Source of the DNA: Mesorhizobium prunaredense
GTDB taxonomy: Bacteria > Pseudomonadota > Alphaproteobacteria > Rhizobiales > Rhizobiaceae
DNA: 64,000 nt
Reading direction: 5' to 3'
Assembly: GCF_900156895.1 (NCBI RefSeq)
Contig: NZ_FTPD01000078.1
Span: forward strand, 104,672 to 168,671
The first letter of the stretch is position 1. Every line of letters starts with the position of its first letter. The notes beneath the pieces were generated by a model that made no database searches, was not told the origin of the DNA, and worked only from the letters and a program-made list of their open reading frames with translations. Of this stretch, positions 33,785 through 42,380 are shown piece after piece. The position numbers were made by a program, and so were the translations under genes.

Positions 33785-34975
33785 TTAATCGGCGGCGTTG
33801 ACCAACGCCATGCCCTCGAATTGGTGATAGCCGATCGCCGTTGCAAGCACGGTCGTGGGAATGCCGTTGAACGGCTTCTCGCTGGCGGGGTCAAAAGCCG
33901 GGTAGGCGGCCTTGCGTTCGACAGCCAGTGCTGCAAGCGCCACGGCGAAGGGAAACTGCGCTTCCTTCATGTGGCCGGTCAGCGTCGAAAAACCGCGTGC
34001 GGCAATCGCCGGATTGGCGTCGAGCGCCGATTTCTCGGCAGCAGTCGCGGCATGGGCACCCGAAGCGCCTGAAATCGCCAGTAGCTCGCCGTTCGGCAAT
34101 GCCGCCTGGCTGAGCAGCGCGGCAATCTCGGCATCGAGCTCGCCCTGCCGGCGTATGGCGCGTCCGGATACGACCGGGCCGAGTTCGGCATAGATCTTTC
34201 GCCCGCGGCTGATCGCGTGCTCGCGCTGTTCCAGGACGAGAAACGCACCGCCTGATCCAGTCACCACGCCGCCGCCGTCCAGGCCCTGTCTCTGCCAGAC
34301 CGGTCTCCAGGGGCCGCGATGCAGGTAGCCGGCCAGCTCATAGCCAAGCAGCATGTCGGAATGTTCGGTCTGGAACGCGCCGCCGACCAGGATATGCGTC
34401 GATTGGCCGGAGCGGATGCGCGCGGCGGCTGTCTCGACAGCGGCGACGCCGGCACCTTCCTCGCCCATGAAGGTGCGCGACGAGCCGGTCACCTTGTGGA
34501 CGATCGAGATGTTGCCGGCGAGCAGGTTGGAAAGCTGCGCCAGAAACAGCGTCGGCCGCAATTCGGTGGTCAGTTTCTCGTTGAGCAGCACGTCGCGGTC
34601 GTTGCGGCTTTCGGACGATGCGAGAATGTCGGCGTCGACCGCCTCGTCGCGCTCGCCGCCGCCGGCAGCCACCACCATGTCCATGGTCGTGCAGAGCTCG
34701 TCATTACCCTTGATGCCGGCATCGTCCAGCGCCATGCCGGCGGCGTAGGTGCCGAGCCGCTGCCAGGTTTCCATCTGTCGCTGGTCGCCGCGCTTGGCGA
34801 TCTGCAGGTTCCAGTCGATCTCCGGCAGCGGGTGGACGGTGTAGGGCGAGAAGCGCGTGGCTTCGAGCACCGGCTCCAGGCCGGGCTGGACGAGCTTGCG
34901 CCAATGCGCATCGGGGCCTTCTCCCAGCGAAGAGACAAGGCCGATGCCTGAGATGACGACGTCGTGGCGGCTCAT
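33785..34975 (-). CDS. fabF2XL: Ketoacyl-synthase-like protein lacking the active-site Cys
   Basis: This 396-residue thiolase-fold protein is related to FabF but has lost two of the three catalytic residues. The nucleophile region reads KVTGSSRTFMGEEG (Ser165-Ser166 in place of the Cys), and the NAHGT motif is replaced by SGASGAH; the last His survives in LTGHMKEAQFP. This is the pattern of chain-length-factor subunits, so it probably forms a heterodimer with the active synthase at 32497. It is the second gene of the acpXL cluster. Confidence 0.9.
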   Translation of the reverse strand: MSRHDVVISGIGLVSSLGEGPDAHWRKLVQPGLEPVLEATRFSPYTVHPLPEIDWNLQIAKRGDQRQMETWQRLGTYAAGMALDDAGIKGNDELCTTMDMVVAAGGGERDEAVDADILASSESRNDRDVLLNEKLTTELRPTLFLAQLSNLLAGNISIVHKVTGSSRTFMGEEGAGVAAVETAAARIRSGQSTHILVGGAFQTEHSDMLLGYELAGYLHRGPWRPVWQRQGLDGGGVVTGSGGAFLVLEQREHAISRGRKIYAELGPVVSGRAIRRQGELDAEIAALLSQAALPNGELLAISGASGAHAATAAEKSALDANPAIAARGFSTLTGHMKEAQFPFAVALAALAVERKAAYPAFDPASEKPFNGIPTTVLATAIGYHQFEGMALVNAAD

Positions 34976-35027
34976 GGGCGAGGGTTCATCGGGCGGCTGT
35001 TGCGGTCAGGCTGGAAAACAAGCCATT

Positions 35028-35309
35028 TCAGGCGTTCTTCGCCATGACCAGCGCGTCGATCTTGGCGCACAGGTTCTTCATGACGAAGTAATCGTCGGTC
35101 GAGGCCTTGCCGTCATTGACCTCCTGCGTCCACTTTTCCAGCGGCACCTTGATGCCGAATTCCTTGTCGATGGCAAAGACGATGTCGAGGAAGTCGAGGC
35201 TGTCGATGCCGAGATCGTCGATGGTGTGGCTTTCGGGGGTGATCGTGTCGATATCGATCTCACTGGTGTCGGCGATGATCTTGGCGACTTTGTCGAACGT
35301 GGTGGACAA
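35028..35309 (-). CDS. acpXL: Acyl carrier protein AcpXL
   Basis: This 93-residue acidic acyl carrier protein carries the phosphopantetheine site at Ser37 in DDLGIDSLDFLDIVF. It is longer at the C-terminus than housekeeping AcpP and matches the special carrier for the 27-hydroxyoctacosanoic acid of rhizobial and Brucella lipid A. It heads the cluster, with its upstream 165 bases forming the likely promoter region. A fabZXL dehydratase gene usually follows in Rhizobium; here only 52 bases separate it from the next KS gene. Confidence 0.96.
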   Translation of the reverse strand: MSTTFDKVAKIIADTSEIDIDTITPESHTIDDLGIDSLDFLDIVFAIDKEFGIKVPLEKWTQEVNDGKASTDDYFVMKNLCAKIDALVMAKNA

Positions 35310-35474
35310 GGGCTTTTCCTTCGGTTGCGGGCGGAATCTGTCCGCTTGTGTTTGCGCGCTGTCTAATCGGTTTTTCCGGGCAGGAAAAGGCCTGAACGCC
35401 GGGCGCAGATGGGATACCCACTCGGTAAACGCAAGAAGAGCCGTTGGCTGGCCTCTTATCAGGCAATGAATCGG

Positions 35475-36023
35475 TCAGAAGGTGACGCGGCCGAGCACGC
35501 GCAGGCCGTCGCCTTGCGGCTCGACGATCACGGCTTCACCTTCGCGCGGCGAGATGCCGGTGAGCGCCATGATGTTCTCCAGATGGGTGACCATGACCAC
35601 ATTGTCGGAGCCGGAATAGGCGCGGATCTCGTTCATGACCGTCTCGAGCTGGGCGGCTTTCCCGCTCGCGTCGGTCTTCAGCAGGTCAAGCGGGGCGAAG
35701 GGTTCGGGCTCTTCTCTGAAAGCGGTGCGGGCCGTGTCGAGGGCGCGGCAATAGCGGCTGGACAGCACGCGCTCGACCGGCGCCGCGCGGGCGTCGAAAA
35801 GCGCGCCGATCTTGCGTGCCTGCTGCTTGCCGCGCACCGAGAGATTGACCTGGGTGGCGCATTTCTCGATGTCGAAATTCGCCGGATCGGTAGTGCCGGT
35901 GACCATGGCATGGCGAAGCAGCACGACATGTCCGCCGTCGCGCAACAGCGCCCAGCCGGCTTCGGTCGCATGGGCCGCGGCGGGAATGACGAGCAGCAAT
36001 AGAGCCAGCACAGATCGAAGCAT
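35475..36023 (-). CDS. Exported histidine phosphatase family protein
   Basis: This 182-residue protein has a Sec signal peptide (MLRSVLALLLLVIPAAAHA) and the histidine-phosphatase core: the phospho-acceptor motif LLRHAMVTG (usual form RHG), Arg in SSRYCRALDTA, and the second His in VVMVTHLENI. The replacement of Gly by Ala in RHG is seen in other periplasmic members. Substrate unknown. The ATG at 36023 is chosen for the signal peptide and has AAAAGGA upstream. It may be independent of acpXL, which lies 165 bases downstream. Confidence 0.85.
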   Translation of the reverse strand: MLRSVLALLLLVIPAAAHATEAGWALLRDGGHVVLLRHAMVTGTTDPANFDIEKCATQVNLSVRGKQQARKIGALFDARAAPVERVLSSRYCRALDTARTAFREEPEPFAPLDLLKTDASGKAAQLETVMNEIRAYSGSDNVVMVTHLENIMALTGISPREGEAVIVEPQGDGLRVLGRVTF

Positions 36024-36207
36024 CAGGCGTCCTTTTCCGGTCACCGGAGGTGGGTTCCGGTGACCGCATATAGGGACGGCAAAGCCGGCTGAAAAACAAG
36101 GCCAGCTGAAAGACAGGGGCATGACCAGGCCCGGCTGTTGGCGAGGGCAGGCCGTTTCGCAAGGCGGGGCGATTGCGCTCAAATCCCGGCTCGCCTATCA
36201 GGGGAAA

Positions 36208-37155
36208 ATGTCCCCACTCATCGAAACCGTCCTTTTTCTCTTCGGTCTTGTCGCGCTCGGCTATCTGGCCGGGCTCACCGGCTATCTGAAGGCCGAGGCT
36301 GGCGAGGCCATCGCCGAATTCGCCGTCGGGGTGGCGATGCCGCTGCTTCTGTTCCGCACCATGGTCAACGCCGATTTCCATGGCACTGCGCCCTGGTTGT
36401 TCTGGGGAGCCTATTTTACGGCCGCCGCAGTGACGTGGGCCGCTGGCCACCTGGTCATCACCCGGGTGTTCGGGCGCGACGCGCGTGCCGGGGTCGTCGG
36501 CGGCGTGTCGTCGGCTTTTTCCAACCTCGTCCTGCTCGGCATCCCGTTCTTCCTCGGCACGTTCGGGGCAAGTGGGTTCGAAGTGCTGTCGCTGCTGATT
36601 TCCGTGCATCTGCCGACGATGATCATGGCATCGATCATCCTGTTTGAGATCTTTGGCCGCGGTGACGAGCATGTGCATCCGCTGCGCATCATCCGGCGCT
36701 TCCTCCACAAGATGCTCTCCAATCCGCTGATCGTCGGCATCCTGGCGGGGTGGGTGTGGCGTATGACCGGCCTGCCATTGCCGGCGCTGGCCGTCCGGCT
36801 GGTCGACGCGCTGGCCAACATCGCCGGACCGGTCGCGCTGTTTGCCATGGGGCTGGGCCTGTGCCGTTTCGGCATCTCCGGCAATGTGCGGCCGGCGCTG
36901 GCGCTGTCGGCGCTGAAGCTGATGCTGATGCCGGCCGTCGCGCTCGGCCTGGTCTGGCTGCTTGGCCTGCCGCCGCTGTCGGCGAAAGTCGCGGTCGTGG
37001 CGGCCGCGCTGCCATCCGGGGTGAATTCCTACCTGATTGCGACGCAGTTCAACACCGGCCAGGCGTTGGCATCGAACCAGATGACCATCGCCACCGCCTG
37101 TGCAGTCGTCACCACGGCCTTTTGGCTGACGGTGGTGGTCCAGGTGTTTGGATAG
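36208..37155 (+). CDS. AEC-family transporter
   Basis: This 315-residue membrane protein has ten predicted helices in two inverted halves, as in the auxin-efflux-carrier/malonate transporter family. Conserved points are GYLAGLTGYLKAEAGEAI near the start, AFSNLVLLGIPFFLGTFG and the C-terminal AAALPSGVNSYLIATQFN. The natural substrate is unclear; bacterial relatives move dicarboxylates or related anions. The ATG at 36208 starts at MSPLIETVLF, leaving out a non-hydrophobic extension. Confidence 0.88.
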   Translation: MSPLIETVLFLFGLVALGYLAGLTGYLKAEAGEAIAEFAVGVAMPLLLFRTMVNADFHGTAPWLFWGAYFTAAAVTWAAGHLVITRVFGRDARAGVVGGVSSAFSNLVLLGIPFFLGTFGASGFEVLSLLISVHLPTMIMASIILFEIFGRGDEHVHPLRIIRRFLHKMLSNPLIVGILAGWVWRMTGLPLPALAVRLVDALANIAGPVALFAMGLGLCRFGISGNVRPALALSALKLMLMPAVALGLVWLLGLPPLSAKVAVVAAALPSGVNSYLIATQFNTGQALASNQMTIATACAVVTTAFWLTVVVQVFG

Positions 37156-37468
37156 GGTATGTCGATATTCAGCCGGCCTGCAAACGGCGGTTTCTTGATA
37201 CTTCCGGTACTCATACCCAAACGTTACGCTCCGTTCCGGTTCTCGGGAGCCACTGGTCCGGTCGTTTCCTCACACACCCTCAAGCAACAACGGGAGCGCA
37301 AATCGGCCTCGCCTTGTGCTGGCCCAAACCCTATATGCCATCTTGCGATTGATTGCGGGGCTTGCCCTAGGTAAAGAGCAGTGGCTCCAGGCGTGCCGGC
37401 ATCGATGCGCACGCCCACCAAAGAAATCCAGATAGCGGCCCGTCAGCGCGCCGAACGGAGGCTAGACC
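37156..37468. other. Intergenic region before gabD
   Basis: No gene is supported here. The only clear signal is GGAGG at 37458-37462, the ribosome site for gabD. Sequence upstream of about 37380 shows no recognised repeat. Confidence 0.4.
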
Positions 37469-38926
37469 ATGCTTCAGAAAACCAGCCATTTCATGCGCCA
37501 GGCCAATCTCATCAATGGCGAGTGGGTGCAGGCCGACAGCGGCCAGACGGTCGACGTCAACAATCCGGCCACCGGCCTCAAGATCGGCACGGTGCCGAAG
37601 TCGGGCAAGGTCGAGACGCGCCGCGCCATCGAAGCTGCCGACGCCGCGTTCCAGTCATGGCGCAAGACCACCGCGCTCGAGCGTTCGAAGCTGTTGCGCA
37701 AGCTGCATGATGCCATGATGGACAACCAGGACGTGCTGGCCGAGCTGCTGACCATCGAGCAGGGCAAGTCGCTGTTCGAATCGAAGGGCGAGATCGGTTC
37801 GGCCGCGTCCTACATATTGTGGTTCGCCGAAGAAGGCCGCCGCACCTATGGCGATGTCGTGCCGTCGCCCTGGGCGGACCGCCGCATCCTGGTGACCAAG
37901 GAGCCGGTCGGCGTGATCGCCGCCATCACGCCGTGGAATTTCCCGTCCTCGATGCTGGCCCGCAAGCTCGGCCCGGCACTTGCCGCCGGCTGCACCGCGG
38001 TCGTCAAACCGGCGTCGCAGACGCCTTATTCCGGCCTTGCCTGGGGCGCGCTCGCCGAGGAGGTCGGCTTCCCCAAAGGCGTCATCAACATCCTGACCGG
38101 CGCCGCCGGCGAGATCGGCGACGAGATCTGCGCCAACCCGCTGGTCAAGAAGATCACCTTCACCGGCTCGACCGAGGTCGGCAAGATCCTGATCCAGAAG
38201 TCGTCCGTCACCGTCAAGAAGGTGTCGATGGAACTCGGCGGCAACGCGCCGTTCCTGGTCTTCGACGACGCCGATATCGAGCGCGCCGTCGCCGGCGCGA
38301 TCACCGCCAAATACCGCAATTCCGGCCAGACCTGCGTCTGCACCAATCGCTTCCTGGTTCAGGCTGGTGTCTACGACAAGTTCGTCGAAAAGCTCGCCGC
38401 CGCCAGCGACGGGCTGAAGGTCGGTTCCGGCCTCGATGACGGCGTGCAGCAGGGGCCGCTGATCGACGAGAAGGCGGTGGAAAAGGTCGAGGAACTGATC
38501 GCCGACGCCACCGCCAAGGGCGGCAAGGTCGTCGCCGGCGGCAAGCGCCATGCGCTCGGCGGTTCGTTCTTCCAGCCGACGGTGATCGCCAATGCCACGC
38601 CGAAGATGCGTTTTATGAAGGAAGAGATCTTTGGCCCGGTAGCACCCGTGTTCAAGTTCGAAACCGAAGAGGAGGCGATCGCGCTCGCCAACGATACCGA
38701 GTTCGGCCTCGCCTGCTATTTCTACACCGGCGATCTCGGCCGCGCCTTCCGGGTCATGGAAGGGCTGAAATACGGCATGGTCGGCGTCAATGAAGGCCTC
38801 ATCACCACGCCTGAGGCGCCGTTCGGCGGCGTCAAGGAATCGGGCCTCGGCAAGGAAGGCGGACATCAGGGCATCGAGGATTATCTCGACACCAAATATG
38901 TCTGCATCGGCGGCCTCGGCCTCTGA
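37469..38926 (+). CDS. gabD: NAD(P)-dependent succinate-semialdehyde dehydrogenase
   Basis: This 485-residue cytosolic aldehyde dehydrogenase oxidises succinate semialdehyde to succinate in the GABA route. Motifs are AAITPWNFPSSMLARK, the Glu in VSMELGGNAPFLV (general base) and the Cys in NSGQTCVCTNRF; the adjacent second Cys is a mark of GabD enzymes. Length is normal. GGAGG precedes the ATG at a good distance. No gabT is nearby. Confidence 0.93.
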   Translation: MLQKTSHFMRQANLINGEWVQADSGQTVDVNNPATGLKIGTVPKSGKVETRRAIEAADAAFQSWRKTTALERSKLLRKLHDAMMDNQDVLAELLTIEQGKSLFESKGEIGSAASYILWFAEEGRRTYGDVVPSPWADRRILVTKEPVGVIAAITPWNFPSSMLARKLGPALAAGCTAVVKPASQTPYSGLAWGALAEEVGFPKGVINILTGAAGEIGDEICANPLVKKITFTGSTEVGKILIQKSSVTVKKVSMELGGNAPFLVFDDADIERAVAGAITAKYRNSGQTCVCTNRFLVQAGVYDKFVEKLAAASDGLKVGSGLDDGVQQGPLIDEKAVEKVEELIADATAKGGKVVAGGKRHALGGSFFQPTVIANATPKMRFMKEEIFGPVAPVFKFETEEEAIALANDTEFGLACYFYTGDLGRAFRVMEGLKYGMVGVNEGLITTPEAPFGGVKESGLGKEGGHQGIEDYLDTKYVCIGGLGL

Positions 38927-39012
38927 TCGGGCAGGGGTCTGTTGACTGCCAATGGACCCAAGCCGGCCCGAGAGGCCAGGCGGGGATCGATCAACCAACT
39001 GGCGTTTCGGGC

Positions 39013-40044
39013 ATGGCGATGAAGGACGGCGAGGTTTTCGGCACGACGCAAGCGGGCGAGGCCATCCGCCGCTTCAGCATCCGCGGCGGCGGCCTCACCG
39101 CCAACATCATCGGGCTGGGCGCCATTGTCCAGGATCTGCGCCTGGCCGGCCACGATGCGCCGCTGGTGCTCGGCTATGACAGTTTTGAGCCCTATGAAAC
39201 GGATACGGCCTTCTTCGGCGCCGTCGTCGGACGCTATGCCAACCGTATCCGCGATGGCCGCTTCACCATCGCCGGCCAGCGCTACCAGACCGAGCGCAAC
39301 TTCCTCGACAAGCACACGCTGCATGGCGGCTCGCAAGGTTTTTCGCACCGGCCATGGGAGGTTTCGCTGCATGGCAGGGATTTTGTCACCCTGACGCTGC
39401 ATGATCCCGACGGCACGATGGGCTTTCCCGGCGCGCTCGACGTGACCTGCACCTACAGGTTGAAGATCCCCGGCACGCTCAGCGTCGAGCTGACCGCCAC
39501 CTGCGAGGAGCCGACGCTGTGCAATCTCACCCAGCATTCCTATTTCAACCTGGATGACGGCGGCGCCGGCGATGTCCTCGATCACCGGCTGATGCTGAAC
39601 GCCGGCGCCTATCTTCCGGTCGATGGCGACCTGATCCCGACCGGCGTCGTGAAGCCGGTCGACGGCACGCCGTTCGATTTCCGTCAGGCGCGGCCGCTGC
39701 GCATGGAGAGCGAGGGCAAGCAGCTCCCCTACGACCAGAATTTCTGCCTTGCCTCGACGCGCGGGCCGCTCAAGCTGGCGTCATGGGCGCAAGGCGCGAA
39801 TTCCGGCGTCGAGATGGAGCTGTGGACCACGGAATCGGGCGTCCAGCTCTATACCGGCCAGTATCTGGCGCCAGCTTCGCCGGGGCTCGGGGGAGTTCAT
39901 TACATGGCTTATTCGGGCTTCTGCCTGGAGCCGCAGGTCTGGCCGGATGCGCCGAACCGGCCGTATTTCCCGCAGGCCACGCTATGGCCGGGCCAGATCT
40001 ACCATCATGTGACGGAATACCGGTTCCGACTGGCTGACGCCTGA
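39013..40044 (+). CDS. galM: Aldose 1-epimerase
   Basis: This 343-residue enzyme interconverts alpha and beta anomers of aldoses. Markers are GRYANRIRDGRFTIAGQ near residue 73, the Asn/His pair in LDKHTLHGGSQGFSHRPWE, and the catalytic His in NLTQHSYFNLDDGG; the late Glu is in SGFCLEPQVWPDAPN. The start could also be the ATG two codons later. It lies 87 bases after gabD, but a functional link is not obvious. Confidence 0.92.
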   Translation: MAMKDGEVFGTTQAGEAIRRFSIRGGGLTANIIGLGAIVQDLRLAGHDAPLVLGYDSFEPYETDTAFFGAVVGRYANRIRDGRFTIAGQRYQTERNFLDKHTLHGGSQGFSHRPWEVSLHGRDFVTLTLHDPDGTMGFPGALDVTCTYRLKIPGTLSVELTATCEEPTLCNLTQHSYFNLDDGGAGDVLDHRLMLNAGAYLPVDGDLIPTGVVKPVDGTPFDFRQARPLRMESEGKQLPYDQNFCLASTRGPLKLASWAQGANSGVEMELWTTESGVQLYTGQYLAPASPGLGGVHYMAYSGFCLEPQVWPDAPNRPYFPQATLWPGQIYHHVTEYRFRLADA

Positions 40045-40471
40045 CGCACGGAGCTGCAACGGCCTTTGCTGCGCTGGCCTTCGGTCCGGAAAGGATCATG
40101 CGCAAAGTTCAAAGAGCGTCCTTTGCGCTTCCATTAGACGCGCGACGCTCTCGGATCGGAACCCGAATATTCTCAGCTATCGAGTTCGGACGTTCTCGGA
40201 CGTTTGTAGCCGATAGCCGGGAATGAGGCAGGTTGAACCGAAGCAGTTACTCCCTATCCTGCCGCTCGAAAGAGGGCATTCAAGGGAGTAGACTTCTGAC
40301 CGCGCCCCAATCTCGTTCGACCGGAAATGATCGCTGACGCGAACTGACAGCGTTGGCACCCTGCGCTGTGGCTGATCGCTCAGCTGGTGAGCATGTTGCT
40401 TGTAGGAAACGAGCCAAAGCCTCGCTCCTTGTTTGCGCTTGAAGGCGGGCGTCTGTCGATTTGAGTTGTGT
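40045..40471. other. Long intergenic region before the gntR operon
   Basis: No coding frame is convincing. An inverted repeat AGAGCGTC/GACGCTCT brackets about 40110-40151, and a direct repeat CGGACGTT occurs near 40187 and 40198. These may be remnants of intergenic elements. Confidence 0.4.
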
Positions 40472-40526
40472 TTGACACGGGGGCACTATGGCAATAGCAT
40501 GCTTAACTGGTATCAAAGGTATGCCA
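40472..40526 (+). promoter_or_regulatory. gntR operon promoter and overlapping operator
   Basis: TTGACA (40472-40477) and TAGCAT (40495-40500) are 17 bases apart and would start RNA near 40507. An imperfect palindrome TGGTAT-N7-ATGCCA (40508-40526) follows at once and ends two bases before the GTG of the regulator gene, with AAAGGT inside it acting as ribosome site. A GntR/FadR-family protein bound here would block its own operon. Confidence 0.65.
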
Positions 40527-40527
40527 A

Positions 40528-41235
40528 GTGATTGGTGTTCTGATCAAGCAGCGGAAGCTTTCGGACGAGGTTGCAGAACACCTCGAGCGGATGATCCGCA
40601 AGGGAGAACTGGCCGAAGCCGAGCGGCTGCCGTCGGAACGGGAACTCATGCGGCAATTCGGGGTCGGGCGCCCCTCAATCCGTGAGGCGCTGCTGCATCT
40701 GAGCAAGATGGGCCTTGTCGAGGTGAGGTCCGGTGAGCGTGCCCGCGTCACCCGCCCCACACCCCAATTCGTACTCGACGCCCTCTCAGGGCCGGCGCGG
40801 CACATGATTTCGGCCCCGGGCGGGGTTCAGGACTTCCAGAGCGCACGTTTGTTTTTCGAGGTCGGGCTTGCCCGCAACGCCGCTGTGAATGCCACGCCAG
40901 AGGACATTGAAAGCCTCAGGGAGGCGCTCGAGATGAACCGGCAGTCGATCGGCGACCTCACGCGCTTCGAACGCACCGACGTGGACTTCCACTACGTGCT
41001 GGCAGTGATCACCCGCAATCGGATCTTCACGGCTATCCATGCGGCGTTGGCCGAATGGCTGCTCGAACAGCGGCGGACGACTTTGGCCGAAGGTGAAGAC
41101 CGCAAGGCCTACGATGCCCATCGCGAAATATTCGAGGCGATCGCCGCGCGCGATCCGGACGGGTCCGAAGCGGCGATGCGCAGGCATCTGGAATATGTGT
41201 CGAGGCGCTATCTGGAAATCGCGAGGCCCAAGTGA
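40528..41235 (+). CDS. GntR-family regulator, FadR subfamily
   Basis: This 235-residue repressor has a winged helix (RLPSERELMRQFGVGRPSIREALLHLSKMGLVEVRSG) and a FadR-type all-helical FCD domain with the metal/ligand residues Asp in DVDFHYVLA and His in DAHREIFEAI and RRHLEYV. Such regulators usually bind sugar acids or other carboxylates. The start is GTG at 40528. It is the first gene of a nine-gene co-directional operon and its stop overlaps the next ATG by one base. Confidence 0.92.
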   Translation: MIGVLIKQRKLSDEVAEHLERMIRKGELAEAERLPSERELMRQFGVGRPSIREALLHLSKMGLVEVRSGERARVTRPTPQFVLDALSGPARHMISAPGGVQDFQSARLFFEVGLARNAAVNATPEDIESLREALEMNRQSIGDLTRFERTDVDFHYVLAVITRNRIFTAIHAALAEWLLEQRRTTLAEGEDRKAYDAHREIFEAIAARDPDGSEAAMRRHLEYVSRRYLEIARPK

Positions 41236-41540
41236 TGACCGGCTACGTTGTCTGGGTCGATTTCCGCCTCAAGCCAGGCGCCCGAGACAGCTTCCGAAAG
41301 CTCGTCGACGCCAATGCGACCGCGTCGGTGCGCAACGAGGTCGGCTGCCGCCGCTTTGACGTGACGGAGGCGCGCGGCGAACCGGACCGGGTCGTGCTCT
41401 ACGAGATTTACGATAGCGAGGCCGCCTTCGACGAACACTGCCGGACGGCGCATTTCGATGAATTCAACACGCATAGCGCGCCGCTCGTCGACACCAAGTG
41501 GGTGACGATCTGCGACCTCGTTCTCGAGGCTACGACTTGA
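41235..41540 (+). CDS. Antibiotic-biosynthesis-monooxygenase (ABM)-domain protein
   Basis: This 101-residue single-domain protein has the dimeric alpha/beta ABM fold: VVWVDFRLKPGARDSFRKLV, NEVGCRRFDV and YEIYDSEAAFDEHCRTAHF are its main blocks. In catabolic operons such proteins are often annotated as putative quinol monooxygenases or as mutarotase-like accessory proteins; the real role is unproven. The ATG at 41235 overlaps the repressor's stop codon. Confidence 0.85.
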   Translation: MTGYVVWVDFRLKPGARDSFRKLVDANATASVRNEVGCRRFDVTEARGEPDRVVLYEIYDSEAAFDEHCRTAHFDEFNTHSAPLVDTKWVTICDLVLEATT

Positions 41541-41590
41541 ATGAAGGATAATCGGATTGCGCGCCCTTCGGGGCGAAGGGAGGGAAGTTC

Positions 41591-42367
41591 ATGTCAGAGC
41601 CTGGTCTCAAGGAGTTGGCTGCGCACCGACGGGTCAAGCTCGGCACGCTCGTCGCCGAATTCGCGACGCCGGGAATCGGGCACATTCTGAAATCCGCCGG
41701 CTGCGACTTCGTCTTCTTTGATATGGAGCATTCGGGCTTCAGCTTGGAAACGGTGAAGAGCGCGATCCGCTATTTCGAGGCGGCCGATCTGCCGGTTATG
41801 GTGCGTGTGCCGTCGCAGGACTACCATTTCCTCGCCCGCGCCATGGACATGGGCGCTGAAGGCCTGATCGCGCCGATGGTGAGTACGGTCGAACAGGCGC
41901 AGCACATCATCAATTCGATGAAGTACCATCCTGCTGGCGCCCGCGGCGTGGCGCTGCAGATCGCGCATGACCGCTACCGCCCAGGCTCGGTTAAAGAAAA
42001 GTTCGAAGCGGCCAACCAGCGCTCGGTGTTCATCTGCCTGATCGAGACGGCCGACGGCGTCAAGAACATCGACGGCATCGCGGGACTGGACGGGGTCGAT
42101 TGTCTGTGGGTCGGACATTTCGATCTGTCGGTCTCACTCGGCGTTCCCGGCGACTTCGCCCATCCCACCTTCACCACCGCAATGGACAAGATTGTTGCGG
42201 CCGCCAAGAAGCACAACAAATCGCTTGGACGCTTGGTACCCAGTGTCCAGCAGGGTCACGACTTCTACGCGCAAGGCTTCGATTTTATCTGCTATTCGGG
42301 CGACGTCTGGGTTCTGCACGATGCGATGGCCGACGCGGTCTCAAAGATCCGGGCCGGGTGCGAGTGA
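41591..42367 (+). CDS. HpcH/HpaI-family aldolase
   Basis: This 258-residue class II pyruvate-type aldolase has the family motifs FVFFDMEHSGFSLETV near residue 41, VRVPSQDYHFLARAMDMGAEGLIAPM, the metal-binding Glu in CLIETADGVKN and VGHFDLSVSLGVPG. It should cleave or form a 2-keto-3-deoxy or 4-hydroxy-2-oxo acid, giving pyruvate and an aldehyde. The ribosome site is GGGAGGGAAG. In this operon the acid it acts on probably comes from the lactone or sugar taken up by the ABC system. Confidence 0.9.
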   Translation: MSEPGLKELAAHRRVKLGTLVAEFATPGIGHILKSAGCDFVFFDMEHSGFSLETVKSAIRYFEAADLPVMVRVPSQDYHFLARAMDMGAEGLIAPMVSTVEQAQHIINSMKYHPAGARGVALQIAHDRYRPGSVKEKFEAANQRSVFICLIETADGVKNIDGIAGLDGVDCLWVGHFDLSVSLGVPGDFAHPTFTTAMDKIVAAAKKHNKSLGRLVPSVQQGHDFYAQGFDFICYSGDVWVLHDAMADAVSKIRAGCE

Positions 42368-42380
42368 GGCGGAGGAGACG

